Assembly: GCF_016811105.1 (NCBI RefSeq)
Contig: NZ_JAFBGM010000001.1
Location: forward strand, 2,546,126-2,610,125
DNA: 64,000 bases
Source: Aurantibacter crassamenti
GTDB taxonomy: Bacteria; Bacteroidota; Bacteroidia; Flavobacteriales; Flavobacteriaceae
Direction: 5' to 3'
A program made the translations under genes and the position numbers. The notes under the pieces were generated by a model, which had not been told where the DNA came from, made no database searches, and saw only the letters and a program-made list of their open reading frames with translations. The stretch's first letter is position 1, and the number at the start of each line of letters is the position of its first letter. Positions 49,032 to 59,026 of this stretch are shown one piece after another.

Positions 49032-50162
49032 TTGAAATTTACATTAGAACATACAGACCCCAAGAGTAAAGCTAGAGCAGCGACTCTTGTTACAGATCAC
49101 GGAAAAATTGAAACTCCTATTTTTATGCCAGTTGGCACTGTTGCGACAGTAAAAGGAGTGCATCAACGCGAATTACGGGACGATATAAATCCTGATATTA
49201 TATTAGGAAACACTTATCATCTTTTTCTTAGACCCAAGATTGACATCATAAAACAGGCAGGTGGCTTGCATAAATTTATGGGTTGGGATAGAAATATCTT
49301 AACCGATAGTGGTGGTTATCAAGTGTATTCGTTATCGGCGAACAGAAAGATAAAAGAAGAAGGTGTAAAATTCAAATCTCATATTGATGGATCATTACAC
49401 ATGTTTACGCCTGAAAATGTAATGGAAATTCAGCGTGTAATAGGTGCTGATATTATTATGGCTTTTGATGAGTGTACACCGTATCCTTGCGAGTATAATT
49501 ATGCTAAGCGTTCAATGCATATGACGCATAGGTGGCTGGATCGTTGCATAGCGCATTTGGCAAAAACACCCTTTGAATATGATTACGAGCAAACATTTTT
49601 TCCGATAGTTCAAGGATCTACCTTTAAAGACTTACGAAGACAATCAGCGGAGTATATCGCAAATGCAGGTGCAGTAGGTAATGCAATCGGTGGCCTTTCA
49701 GTTGGTGAGCCTGCAGATGAAATGTATGCTATGACTGAAGTAGTTTGTGAGATTTTACCAGAAGATAAGCCCCGGTATTTAATGGGCGTAGGTACACCAA
49801 TCAATATTTTAGAGAATATAGCTTTGGGTATTGATATGTTTGATTGTGTAATGCCTACACGAAATGCACGTAACGGAATGTTATTTACAGCGCATGGTAC
49901 CATTAATATAAAGAATAAAAAGTGGGAAGATGATTTTTCACCAATTGATGAAATGGGCATCACCTTTGTTGATACTGATTATTCAAAGGCGTATTTAAGA
50001 CATTTGTTCGCTGCCAATGAATATTTAGGTGGACAAATTGCTACCATTCACAATTTAGGTTTTTATATGTGGTTGGTTCGTGAGGCTAGAAAACATATTT
50101 TAGGGGGAGATTTTGCCGACTGGAAAAATAAAATGGTCAAACAAATGGACAAACGACTCTAA
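49032..50162 (+). CDS. tgt: Queuine tRNA-ribosyltransferase
   Basis: A 376-residue TGT. It has the substrate region LTDSGGYQVYSLS, HIDGSLHMFTPE, AIGGLSVGEP, MGVGTPINILENI and the catalytic-side FDCVMPTRNARNG. It exchanges G34 for preQ1 in Asn, Asp, His and Tyr tRNAs. Start: TTG 49032 (M-K-F-T-L-E), because the longer frame begins inside the -7 element. The zinc site CxCxxC normally found after NIKN...D is absent; the protein has DEMGITFVDTDYS there and no Cys after FDCVMP. The next gene follows one base after the stop. Confidence 0.93.
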   Translation: MKFTLEHTDPKSKARAATLVTDHGKIETPIFMPVGTVATVKGVHQRELRDDINPDIILGNTYHLFLRPKIDIIKQAGGLHKFMGWDRNILTDSGGYQVYSLSANRKIKEEGVKFKSHIDGSLHMFTPENVMEIQRVIGADIIMAFDECTPYPCEYNYAKRSMHMTHRWLDRCIAHLAKTPFEYDYEQTFFPIVQGSTFKDLRRQSAEYIANAGAVGNAIGGLSVGEPADEMYAMTEVVCEILPEDKPRYLMGVGTPINILENIALGIDMFDCVMPTRNARNGMLFTAHGTINIKNKKWEDDFSPIDEMGITFVDTDYSKAYLRHLFAANEYLGGQIATIHNLGFYMWLVREARKHILGGDFADWKNKMVKQMDKRL

Positions 50163-50163
50163 A

Positions 50164-51243
50164 TTGACAATTCTTGATAAGTACATATTAAAGCGTTATT
50201 TACTCACTTTTGCGGTGATGATTCTACTATTCATCCCAATAAGTATTATGGCGCATTTGGCTGAACAAATTGGCAAGATGCAAGATAATGATGCTCCTTT
50301 AAATGAAATTATTGAGTATTTCGGCAACTTTACCGTATATATAGGTAGTCAATTACTTCCCATATTCTTATTTCTTTCAATCATATTCTTTACATCAAAG
50401 TTGGCTTCAAATACTGAGATTGTTGCTATTTTGAGTTCTGGTGTTTCTTACGGTCGGTTTTTAAGACCCTATTTAATGGGCGCTTCAATAGTTGCAGCGC
50501 TAATGTTTATCATGAGTATGTATTTGGTTCCGAAGGCTAGTGAAGGTTTTAATGAATTTAAATACAAATATCTGAAAAGAGGAGGGGCAGACCGTGTCAC
50601 CAATAATATATTTACCCAACTAAATAAGAATGACTTTATTTATGTGAGTAGTTTTGATCCTGCACGTCAGATAGGGTATAATTTTACTTTTGAACGTTTT
50701 GATAATGATAACAATTTACAGTTTAAAATGGCTGCGGCAAATATCAGATGGGTCGAAAAAGATAGTGTATATCGTTTAACGTCGTTCAAACAAAGAAGTA
50801 TTGTTGATGGAGTGGAAATTGTAGAGACAAAACGAAGATTAGATACTATTTTTCCGTTTAAGATAAATGATTTAACTCCGGTTTCTTATGTCGCGGAAAC
50901 AAAAAATTTAGTAGAACTAAATAAGTTTATTAAAGATCAAAAAGAAAAAGGTGCCTCCAATATTAATAGATACGTATTAGTAAAGTACAAACGCTGGGCA
51001 TTACCAATTTCCGCTTTTATACTAACAATTATAGCTGTTGCGGTTTCTTCAGTTAAACGCAGAGGTGGTATGGGTATTAATTTGGCGTTTGGAATTCTAG
51101 TGGCATTTATATTTATTTTCTTTGACCGAGTATTTGGCACATTGGCTGAGCAATCAGGGTTAGCGCCAATTATTGCCGTAGTTGTACCAAATGTGTTTTT
51201 TGGTATTCTAGCCTTCTATTTACTACAACGTGCAAAGCGTTAA
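50164..51243 (+). CDS. LptF/LptG-type permease (YjgP/YjgQ)
   Basis: A 359-residue permease with membrane helices near residues 12-35, 50-80, 95-120 and, after a periplasmic beta-jellyroll part, 280-355. The start ILDKYILKRYLLTF is typical of LptG/LptF. The longer frame begins inside tgt; I choose TTG 50164, one base after the tgt stop, which gives M-T-I-L-D-K. It takes LPS from the inner membrane with LptB and its partner permease. It is translationally linked to tgt. Confidence 0.88.
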   Translation: MTILDKYILKRYLLTFAVMILLFIPISIMAHLAEQIGKMQDNDAPLNEIIEYFGNFTVYIGSQLLPIFLFLSIIFFTSKLASNTEIVAILSSGVSYGRFLRPYLMGASIVAALMFIMSMYLVPKASEGFNEFKYKYLKRGGADRVTNNIFTQLNKNDFIYVSSFDPARQIGYNFTFERFDNDNNLQFKMAAANIRWVEKDSVYRLTSFKQRSIVDGVEIVETKRRLDTIFPFKINDLTPVSYVAETKNLVELNKFIKDQKEKGASNINRYVLVKYKRWALPISAFILTIIAVAVSSVKRRGGMGINLAFGILVAFIFIFFDRVFGTLAEQSGLAPIIAVVVPNVFFGILAFYLLQRAKR

Positions 51244-51246
51244 ACC

Positions 51247-52143
51247 ATGCAGGGCAGTACAAAACCAAAACACTTTTTACAGCTTCATCTTCTAGTTTTT
51301 ATTTTTGGTTTCACAGCTATTTTAGGGAAACTAATTTCAATAGAGGCCTTACCCTTAGTTTGGTATAGAATGTTACTAGCAACCTTATTCATTGCGTGTT
51401 ACATGGGTTTCAAGCAAATTAATTTCATAGTAAATATAAAGAAACTTCCAAACTTACTTTTAGCAGGTACTACGCTTAGTTTGCATTGGGTTGCCTTTTT
51501 TGCATCCATAAAATTGTCAAATATTTCAATTGCACTAATCACATTATCTACCGGTGCTTTTATTGGATCTCTGGTTGAACCTTTATGGTACAAACGAAAA
51601 ATTATTTGGTATGAAGTTGTCTTTGGATTGGTCATTGTTTTTGGGCTTTATATTATTTTCAAGTTTGAAACGGAGTACTTAGACGGAATCTTGATGGGAC
51701 TATTGTCTTCATTGTTTCATGTTGTATTTACAATGATAAATGGAAAATTAATTCAAGAAGAAAAACCATCGGTCATAGGTTTTTATGAGATGGGTATCGG
51801 AACACTTTTTTTAAGTGGCTATCTTTTTTACAGAAAAAGTTTTACAATCGAATTTTTTGAAATTTCTTTTAGTGATATATTTTATTTATTTGTTTTAGCA
51901 TCTGTATGTACGGCATATGCGTTTATAGCATTAGTGAAAATCATGAAGTTCATTAGTCCGTATTCTATCTTGTTAAGCCTAAACCTAGAGCCAGTTTATG
52001 GTATTATTTTGGCATTGATTATTTTTGGAGATAGTGAGCAAATGCGCCCTACTTTTTATATTGGGGCAGTAATTATTTTAGGAATTATTGTATTAAATGG
52101 AGTACTAAAAAATAGAAATAATATAAAGCTTGAGGAGCAGTAA
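51247..52143 (+). CDS. EamA/DMT-family transporter
   Basis: A 298-residue protein with ten membrane helices in two EamA repeats (first about 5-145, second about 148-290; ISPYSILLSLNLEPVYGIIL is the classic repeat-end sequence). It moves a small metabolite, but the family does not reveal which. It starts three bases after the permease gene, so it shares the tgt operon. Confidence 0.88.
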   Translation: MQGSTKPKHFLQLHLLVFIFGFTAILGKLISIEALPLVWYRMLLATLFIACYMGFKQINFIVNIKKLPNLLLAGTTLSLHWVAFFASIKLSNISIALITLSTGAFIGSLVEPLWYKRKIIWYEVVFGLVIVFGLYIIFKFETEYLDGILMGLLSSLFHVVFTMINGKLIQEEKPSVIGFYEMGIGTLFLSGYLFYRKSFTIEFFEISFSDIFYLFVLASVCTAYAFIALVKIMKFISPYSILLSLNLEPVYGIILALIIFGDSEQMRPTFYIGAVIILGIIVLNGVLKNRNNIKLEEQ

Positions 52144-52163
52144 GTTGAATTCAACTAAAATTC

Positions 52164-52171
52164 TATCTTTG
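52164..52171 (+). promoter_or_regulatory. -7 element of accA
   Basis: TATCTTTG is a perfect -7 element with a TTG -33-like triplet at 52145-52147. The predicted leader is about 20 nt. Confidence 0.6.
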
Positions 52172-52197
52172 TCCTCAGAACAACCAATCTTATCTAT

Positions 52198-53151
52198 ATG
52201 GAATATTTGGATTTTGAGCTTCCGATTAAGGAACTCGAAGAGCAGTTAGAAAAATGCGCGATAATTGGAGAGGAAAGTGACGTAGACGTTACTGAAACCT
52301 GCAAGCAAATAGAAAAAAAGCTTCTTGAAACGCGTAAGGATATTTATAAGAACCTTACAGCATGGCAAAGGGTACAATTGTCAAGACACCCTAATAGGCC
52401 TTACACCTTAGATTATATCAACGCTATTTGTGGTGATACATTTTTAGAAATGCACGGTGATCGTACCGTAAAAGATGATAAAGCTATGATTGGTGGCCTA
52501 GGTAAAATAGGTCATCAGAGCTTTATGTTTATTGGGCAACAAAAAGGATATAATACCAAAACAAGACAGTATCGAAATTTTGGAATGGCTAACCCTGAAG
52601 GATACCGAAAAGCTTTACGTTTAATGCGTTCTGCAGAGAAATTTGGTGTACCTGTTGTTTCTTTCATTGATACACCGGGTGCATACCCAGGTATTGAAGC
52701 AGAAGAACGTGGACAAGGTGAAGCTATTGCTAGAAACATTCTAGAGATGACGCGTTTAAAAGTGCCAATCATGTGCATTGTAATAGGTGAAGGTGCCTCA
52801 GGAGGGGCTTTGGGTATTGGTGTAGGTGATAAAATTATGATGCTAGAGAATGCTTGGTATTCGGTAATCTCACCAGAGAATTGTTCGTCAATTTTATGGA
52901 GAAGTTGGGAGTTTAAAGAACAAGCCGCAGAAGCACTAAAACTTACCGCAAATGATAGTAAAAGACTTAAAGTTATTGATGAAATCATAAAGGAACCTGT
53001 GGGTGGTGCGCACAGTAATCGTGAAAAAACTTTTGATACTGTGAAAAATAAAATAGTTTCTACTTTTGCGGAATTGAAAAAGTTATCACCAAAAGAGTTG
53101 GTCGATTTACGAATGAAAAAATATAGTGAGATGGGTGTATTTAATGGTTAA
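52198..53151 (+). CDS. accA: Acetyl-CoA carboxylase carboxyltransferase subunit alpha
   Basis: A 317-residue AccA of normal length. It has the coiled N-terminal part ([13 protein letters not shown]), LHGDR-type [44 protein letters not shown] and the oxyanion [15 protein letters not shown]. It transfers CO2 from carboxybiotin to acetyl-CoA with AccD, the first step of fatty acid synthesis. A strong terminator follows. Confidence 0.96.
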   Translation: MEYLDFELPIKELEEQLEKCAIIGEESDVDVTETCKQIEKKLLETRKDIYKNLTAWQRVQLSRHPNRPYTLDYINAICGDTFLEMHGDRTVKDDKAMIGGLGKIGHQSFMFIGQQKGYNTKTRQYRNFGMANPEGYRKALRLMRSAEKFGVPVVSFIDTPGAYPGIEAEERGQGEAIARNILEMTRLKVPIMCIVIGEGASGGALGIGVGDKIMMLENAWYSVISPENCSSILWRSWEFKEQAAEALKLTANDSKRLKVIDEIIKEPVGGAHSNREKTFDTVKNKIVSTFAELKKLSPKELVDLRMKKYSEMGVFNG

Positions 53152-53171
53152 ACATTGAATTTCACAAGCTC

Positions 53172-53207
53172 AAAAAAATCCGAAGAATTTTTTCTTCGGA
53201 TTTTTTT
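53172..53207 (+). terminator. Intrinsic terminator after accA
   Basis: AAAAAAATCCGAAGAA (53172-53187) and TTCTTCGGATTTTTTT (53192-53207) form a perfect stem of 16 bp ending in T7. Confidence 0.9.
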
Positions 53208-53307
53208 GGTTATCAACACAAAATCGTAACTTATTAACAAGAGAATGTTGATCAACGGTTAACAACACTAAAAGTTAACTTAAGGTTAATTCTATATTTT
53301 CGTAGCT

Positions 53308-54852
53308 ATGGAGAACACAAACCCACTTATTGGTCGTAAGATTGATAAGTCAACTATTATCAATTTAGAAAGAGGAAAAATACCACCACAATCAGTTGAT
53401 TTAGAGGAGGTTGTATTGGGTGCAATGATGATTGATAAAAAGGGTGTTGATGAGGTAATAGATATCCTACATAAAGATGCATTCTACAAAGAAGCGCACT
53501 GCAATATTTTTGAAGCAATTTTTAAATTGTTTCAAGAGTCGCAGCCTGTTGACTTATTAACGGTTTCTACGCAATTAAAGAAAGATGGGCTTTTAGACGT
53601 TTCTGGGGGCGATTTTTACCTGATTAAACTTACCCAAAAGGTAGCATCTTCAGCGCATATCGAATTTCACGCTCGTATTATTTTACAGAAGTTTATTCAA
53701 CGACAGTTGATTAAGATTTCTAACGAAATAATTCAAGAAGCTTATGATGAAAGTACTGACGTTTTTGATTTATTAGATAGTGCAGAATCGAAACTATATG
53801 ATGTTACCCAAGGTAATCTAAAGCAACCTGCCGAAACTGCTCAGCATTTGGTAATTCAGGCCAAAAAGCGAATTGAAGAAATTGCCAATAAAGAAGGTTT
53901 AAGTGGTATACCCACTGGTTTTGATAAAGTTGATAAATTAACATCAGGGTGGCAACCAAGTGATTTAATTATTGTTGCTGCTCGTCCTGGTATGGGTAAA
54001 ACGGCCTTGACACTTTCTATGGCCCGTAACATGGCTGTAAATAATAATATTCCGGTTGCATTTTTCTCATGTGAGATGTCATCGGTACAATTGATAACGC
54101 GTTTGATTTCGTCAGAAACAGGTCTGTCCTCAGAAAAACTTAGAACGGGTAAATTAGAGAAACACGAATGGGAGCAACTAAATGTCAAAGTTAAATCCTT
54201 AGAGAAAGCTCCTTTATTTATTGATGATACGCCATCATTATCAATTTTTGACCTTAGAGCAAAAGCTAGACGTTTAGCTTCACAACATGGCATAAAATTG
54301 ATAATTATTGATTACTTGCAATTAATGACTGCAGGTGGAAGTCAAAAAGGAGGTAACCGTGAACAAGAAATTTCTACAATTTCTAGAAACTTAAAAGCAC
54401 TTGCAAAAGAATTAAATGTTCCAGTAATTGCTTTATCACAGTTGTCTCGTGCGGTAGAAACACGTGGGGGTAGTAAAAGACCTTTACTTTCTGACCTTAG
54501 AGAGTCTGGTGCAATTGAACAAGATGCTGATATTGTTTCATTTATTTATAGACCTGAATATTATAAAATAGATGAATGGGATGATGAAGAACGAACGCCA
54601 ACACAGGGTCAAGCAGAATTTATTGTGGCGAAACACCGTAATGGTGGTTTAGAAAATATTCGATTAAAGTTTATCGGTAATTTAGGTAAATTCGACAATT
54701 TAGATGATTTTGATTCACCTGTTGAATTTCAATCCAAAATGAATGATGGAGATGAGAATCCATTCAACGCTAGACAACTTCCTTCTGCCGATGATGTATT
54801 TGGAAGTGCCATGAATGGTGATTCTGATGATGTAGGTGAGGTTCCTTTTTAG
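53308..54852 (+). CDS. dnaB: Replicative DNA helicase
   Basis: A 514-residue DnaB helicase. The N-terminal primase-binding domain (PPQSVDLEEVVLGAMM) is followed by a RecA-like ATPase with Walker A AARPGMGKTALTLS, the Walker B region LIIIDYLQLM, SQLSRAVE and LSDLRESGAIEQDADI. No intein is present. The acidic C-terminal tail (NGDSDDVGEVPF) is usual in Bacteroidetes. It unwinds DNA at the replication fork. Confidence 0.96.
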   Translation: MENTNPLIGRKIDKSTIINLERGKIPPQSVDLEEVVLGAMMIDKKGVDEVIDILHKDAFYKEAHCNIFEAIFKLFQESQPVDLLTVSTQLKKDGLLDVSGGDFYLIKLTQKVASSAHIEFHARIILQKFIQRQLIKISNEIIQEAYDESTDVFDLLDSAESKLYDVTQGNLKQPAETAQHLVIQAKKRIEEIANKEGLSGIPTGFDKVDKLTSGWQPSDLIIVAARPGMGKTALTLSMARNMAVNNNIPVAFFSCEMSSVQLITRLISSETGLSSEKLRTGKLEKHEWEQLNVKVKSLEKAPLFIDDTPSLSIFDLRAKARRLASQHGIKLIIIDYLQLMTAGGSQKGGNREQEISTISRNLKALAKELNVPVIALSQLSRAVETRGGSKRPLLSDLRESGAIEQDADIVSFIYRPEYYKIDEWDDEERTPTQGQAEFIVAKHRNGGLENIRLKFIGNLGKFDNLDDFDSPVEFQSKMNDGDENPFNARQLPSADDVFGSAMNGDSDDVGEVPF

Positions 54853-55019
54853 AACAAATTCATTTTAAGATTATTAAATAGCGACTTAGACTTAGGTAAT
54901 TCTCAAAAATCATAGATGATGCATCCTTTGATAGACCTTAAGCTTTTAAAACAATAGTTGTAACTTTATGATTGAAACAATTTGGACTTAAAGAAGTCTG
55001 GGTTTTTGTTTTTCAATCT

Positions 55020-56279
55020 ATGAAGAAATCTCTTTTCATTCTTACTTTATTTATTACGGCAAACGTTTTTGCGTCTAGTATCTTAATTCCTATGGATGCT
55101 GACAGCCAAAAAAATCACCTAAAAGCCTATGGTATAACCTATTGGGTGTTGACAAAGCAACAAAAGGTTCAATGGTTATTAAATTATAGGGGTGGGTCTT
55201 TTTTATTGCCTGATGGTGATGCAATTAGAAAAGAATGTCAAATACGTGGGGTTTCTTTTGAAGTTGTATCAGATGCGGAAGCGCAAAATATATTAGATGG
55301 AATTGCGAGTCCGTCACAAAATCAAGAAGCTGTTATATTAGAAAAAGCACCAAAAATTGCAGTGTATTCCCCTGACGGAAATCAACCTTGGGATGATGCG
55401 GTAACCATGGTTTTGACGTATGCAGAAATACCTTATGAAACCGTTTATGACACAGAAGTATTAGATGATAATCTTGTACTTTTTGATTGGTTGCATTTGC
55501 ATCATGAAGACTTTACAGGGCAGTATGGTAAATTTTACGGTGCGTATAGAGCTGCGCCTTGGTATATAGAGGGTAAACAAAATGCAGAAGCACTAGCAAA
55601 TGAGTTAGGTTTTTCAAAGGTATCTGAAGAGAAAGGAGCGGTTGCGTTAAAAATTCGGAATTATGTTATTGGTGGTGGATTTATGTTTGCCATGTGCTCC
55701 GCTACAGATAGCTTTGATATTGCTTTAGCCGCTGATGGTATTGATATTTGTGAACCTATGTTTGATGGCGACCCTTCAGAGGCAAATTATCAAAGCAAAT
55801 TAGATTATTCTAAAACCTTTGCATTTACAGATTTTATTTTAGAAAGAAATCCTATTAAGTATGAATTCTCAAGTATTGATATGACTACTAAAAGAAAAAA
55901 CATATCTAAAGAGACAGATTACTTCTCGTTAATGGATTTTTCAGCGAAGTGGGATCCAGTACCTACCATGTTGTGTCAAAATCACACTTCTTTGGTAAAA
56001 GCATTTATGGGGCAAACTACTTCTTTTACAAGAGCTGAAGTAAAGCCTACTGTTTTGGTATTGGGTGAAAATAAACTGAATGGGGAAGCGCGCTACATTC
56101 ATGGCATCAAAGGCAAAGGATTTTTTACTTTTTACGGGGGTCATGATCCTGAAGATTATCAACATAGAGTAGGGGATCCTAAAACAGAATTAGAGCTTCA
56201 TCCAACGTCACCAGGGTATCGATTAATTCTGAATAACGTTTTGTTTCCAGCTGCGCGCAAGAAAAAACAAAAGACTTAA
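55020..56279 (+). CDS. Exported protein of the flavobacterial 'asparagine synthetase B' group
   Basis: A 419-residue protein with a signal peptide (MKKSLFILTLFITANVFAS; frame opens earlier at 54972 but this Met fits). Similar proteins are, as far as I recall, labelled asparagine synthetase B in flavobacterial genomes. The mature start SSILIPMDADSQKNHLKAYG and WLLNYRGGSFLL do not show the Ntn Cys needed for a class II amidotransferase. The middle (IAVYSPDGNQPWDDAVTMVL, then YVIGGGFMFAMCSATDS) looks more like a class I amidotransferase/ThuA fold. It is therefore an exported protein of unknown activity and the common label is doubtful. Confidence 0.6.
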   Translation: MKKSLFILTLFITANVFASSILIPMDADSQKNHLKAYGITYWVLTKQQKVQWLLNYRGGSFLLPDGDAIRKECQIRGVSFEVVSDAEAQNILDGIASPSQNQEAVILEKAPKIAVYSPDGNQPWDDAVTMVLTYAEIPYETVYDTEVLDDNLVLFDWLHLHHEDFTGQYGKFYGAYRAAPWYIEGKQNAEALANELGFSKVSEEKGAVALKIRNYVIGGGFMFAMCSATDSFDIALAADGIDICEPMFDGDPSEANYQSKLDYSKTFAFTDFILERNPIKYEFSSIDMTTKRKNISKETDYFSLMDFSAKWDPVPTMLCQNHTSLVKAFMGQTTSFTRAEVKPTVLVLGENKLNGEARYIHGIKGKGFFTFYGGHDPEDYQHRVGDPKTELELHPTSPGYRLILNNVLFPAARKKKQKT

Positions 56280-56302
56280 AATTCAACTTCTATAAATAAG
56301 TT

Positions 56303-58507
56303 TTAATAACAGTCCATTTTTATCTGATTTCTATTTTGATAAAAACTCAAGTCTTTATTTAAATATTTAGCGCATATTTCTTGTAGTTCTTTTAGCACTT
56401 CTTTTTGCATTGTAATAGATCCGCAAATCATAACACATCCTTTTTTACGTAATGATTCTGCAATATATACAGCATCTTTTTTAATTAGATTTTGAACGTA
56501 GGTTTTTTCTATTTGTGTTCTAGAATAAGCAGGTTTAAACGATGTTAAGCTGCCATTTTCAAGAGCCGAAGAAATAATAGGTTTATACAGTTTAAAAGAT
56601 TCTTCGGTACGGCCACCCCAATACAAGTGAATTCCTTTTTTAGCAACATTATTTTTTATCATGCCTAAAAACGGACCGATTCCTGTTCCTGTAGCAATTA
56701 AAATCGTTTGTTTAGATTTTGCCGGAAAATGAAAATCTTTATTTTCAATAATTGATGCTGTAAGGTTTGTTCCTATTTCTAAGCCTTGTAAGTAGGTTGA
56801 GCAAACTCCTTTATCATGTCTTTTTACACTAATCGTATAAACATTACGCTCCATTTTTCCTATGGAATATAACCGTTCACGTTCTTCTGTGCTTGGTACT
56901 ATTGAAAGTAAGTCGCCCGAATCTGCAATAGCTCCGTTTGTATTTTTCAGTGTAAGTAGAAAAGTACTATCAACCATAGAAGCCTTTTCAGTTTTATCTA
57001 AAACTACAAATGAGCTCGTATGCTTTTTAGTGTTATATAGTGTTGGTTTTTTTAGGCGTAATTCCAAGTTCGTTTTTTCTCCCCACAAAGAAGCCCATCG
57101 ATTAAATGATTCAAATGATTGATCATTAACTGTAAAAATTTCATTAAAAGATGCCTTTGCTTGCGGTAGCGTTTCAAGAAGTTCATTTGTTTCGTAAGCG
57201 AATTGACAAAAATTAGGATAAGATGTAGAACCAAACCCTACTACAGAATATAAAAAATGCGCTTTCTGTTGATGCTTATGAATTAAGTTTTTAAATTTTT
57301 TCGCATTACTTGGTGCTTCACCTTGACCGTAGGTGGCAGTCATAACTACAAGATGTTTCATATTCTTGTAGGTAGTATATTGATCTAATACGGCGAGATA
57401 GCTTTTCTCATTTATGGATAAAAGATAATTGTGTAAAACTTCCGCATATTGTAAGGTTGTGCCACTTTCTGAACCTACTAAAATCACAAAATTGGCTTTA
57501 TCTTTTGAATACGGATTTTTAATTTTTGTTTTTGGTCTTTTGAAAAATATGATAAAACCAGTAATCATTAAAAAAGGAATTGCCATACTACCAATGCCTA
57601 AAACTATTGACCATAAAATGCTGCCTTCACCCGTATGTAATACAGTAGCCCATTCAGAAATTATGGTAACAAAAGGATACTGTTTTTCGCTAATAACGTC
57701 TCCGGTATATTGATTTATTAGAAGCTCTTTATTTTTTAAACGAACGAGATAATAATCTTCAACAAATTCAGAAAAAGGAAACTCGAATTCTCTTAATTCC
57801 GAAAGTGGTGTATTTTTAAAAAGCTCAAATTGAGTATAATCTATAGTTGGATCTTCTTGTAGGTTATCGAAATCAATTTCATGCGTAATTTGATTTTCTT
57901 CAATAATCTGAAAACGTAAAAGCGAAAGATAAACGCCAGAAATAGCAATAATAACGATGGGAATTAATACGAACCTTGAATAAACGACGTGGTTGTATTG
58001 CGCATAGTTTTCACGAACAATTTTTGAGAAGAATTTAGTAATTCCACCTTGTCTTTTTGCGATAAGTACAATACCAGAAATAGCAATTAAAAAGAGTAGA
58101 AAGGAGGTCAAGCCAATAAAAAGGCGACCTGGGGTTTTAAGAAATAGTGATCGGTGTAGGTTAGTAGAAAATTGATAAATAGGTGCTTTTTCAATGATAT
58201 CACCTAGTTTTTCACCCGTCTCAGGGTTTACATAAAAAGATTCATTTTGATTGTCAATAATTACAGTTGCACTAACAAAACCATTCTTGTCTTGTGAGAT
58301 GCTAAGAACCTCTTCATATTGAGCATCAATTGCAGAAATAGTTTCAGCTAATGAAAGCCCTTCCGCATTTGAAATACGGTAGGGCTGTAGCTTATTACTA
58401 ATAGGTTCAATAGATAAAATTACACCCGTAACAGAAGCTAAAAGTAAAAATATTGAAGATGCAAAAGCTAAAATCAAATGACTATAGCGCCAAATAGAGA
58501 GCGTCAT
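56303..58507 (-). CDS. PepSY-flavodoxin-ferredoxin reductase fusion
   Basis: A 734-residue membrane flavoprotein. Residues 1-330 are a PepSY-associated membrane domain with four helices (about 12-34, 128-150, 170-195 and 300-325). A flavodoxin domain follows (about 338-480; VGSESGTTLQYAEVL and TATYGQGEAPSNA), then FAD and NADP domains (about 500-734; RHDKGVCSTYL, ATGTGIGPFLGM, MICGSITMQKEVL). The domain order recalls sulfite reductase flavoprotein joined to PepSY. Such fusions in iron operons pass electrons from NADPH across the inner membrane to ferric chelates. It is the last gene in the minus-strand iron operon of the window. Confidence 0.88.
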   Translation of the reverse strand: MTLSIWRYSHLILAFASSIFLLLASVTGVILSIEPISNKLQPYRISNAEGLSLAETISAIDAQYEEVLSISQDKNGFVSATVIIDNQNESFYVNPETGEKLGDIIEKAPIYQFSTNLHRSLFLKTPGRLFIGLTSFLLFLIAISGIVLIAKRQGGITKFFSKIVRENYAQYNHVVYSRFVLIPIVIIAISGVYLSLLRFQIIEENQITHEIDFDNLQEDPTIDYTQFELFKNTPLSELREFEFPFSEFVEDYYLVRLKNKELLINQYTGDVISEKQYPFVTIISEWATVLHTGEGSILWSIVLGIGSMAIPFLMITGFIIFFKRPKTKIKNPYSKDKANFVILVGSESGTTLQYAEVLHNYLLSINEKSYLAVLDQYTTYKNMKHLVVMTATYGQGEAPSNAKKFKNLIHKHQQKAHFLYSVVGFGSTSYPNFCQFAYETNELLETLPQAKASFNEIFTVNDQSFESFNRWASLWGEKTNLELRLKKPTLYNTKKHTSSFVVLDKTEKASMVDSTFLLTLKNTNGAIADSGDLLSIVPSTEERERLYSIGKMERNVYTISVKRHDKGVCSTYLQGLEIGTNLTASIIENKDFHFPAKSKQTILIATGTGIGPFLGMIKNNVAKKGIHLYWGGRTEESFKLYKPIISSALENGSLTSFKPAYSRTQIEKTYVQNLIKKDAVYIAESLRKKGCVMICGSITMQKEVLKELQEICAKYLNKDLSFYQNRNQIKMDCY

Positions 58508-58514
58508 ACTTTAT

Positions 58515-59015
58515 TTATTTGCTTGGCACCATTCGAATAAATCGAATGTATCCTTTGCCTTCAACTTTGTTTTTAATGGTTTCTGAATTTAAGGGTACTT
58601 CAGCATCTATTGGGTAATACTCTTGATTTTCAACAGCTGATTCAAACCGAAGTTTATAACCGCTATCAATTTGAGATGCATCAAGGCCTAACGAAATTAT
58701 ATTTCGTTCTCCATTACCAATTGTTGCGCCTGCAATTCCATCAATATCTTCATTTGACCCATTACTGAATATCCACCAGTCTTTCAAATCTGGAAACCAT
58801 TCTTCATCATCACCTTGAACGTATAATGTTTTTACATAGTTGTTATCTGGGTCTATTAATGAAACTACAACATAAGCTTTTTCACCTGTATAATTCGTCA
58901 TTTGAATCATACACTTATAACTTACTGTGGGTTGATAATTTACAAAGGAATATCCTATCAGAATCTGCAATGTAAAAACACTTACTAAACAAAAAGTATT
59001 TACTGATTTTTTCAT
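58515..59015 (-). CDS. DUF2271 exported protein
   Basis: A 166-residue protein with a signal peptide (MKKSVNTFCLVSVFTLQILIG...) and a beta-sandwich mature part (YKCMIQMTNYTGEKAYVVVS, LDASQIDSGYKLRFESAV) that fits DUF2271. It starts at ATG 59015 (59024 is also in frame) and ends seven bases before the PepSY gene. DUF2271 genes often lie next to PepSY-type reductases, which supports a role in periplasmic iron handling, though the activity is unknown. Confidence 0.78.
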   Translation of the reverse strand: MKKSVNTFCLVSVFTLQILIGYSFVNYQPTVSYKCMIQMTNYTGEKAYVVVSLIDPDNNYVKTLYVQGDDEEWFPDLKDWWIFSNGSNEDIDGIAGATIGNGERNIISLGLDASQIDSGYKLRFESAVENQEYYPIDAEVPLNSETIKNKVEGKGYIRFIRMVPSK

Positions 59016-59026
59016 TGTAATCATTA

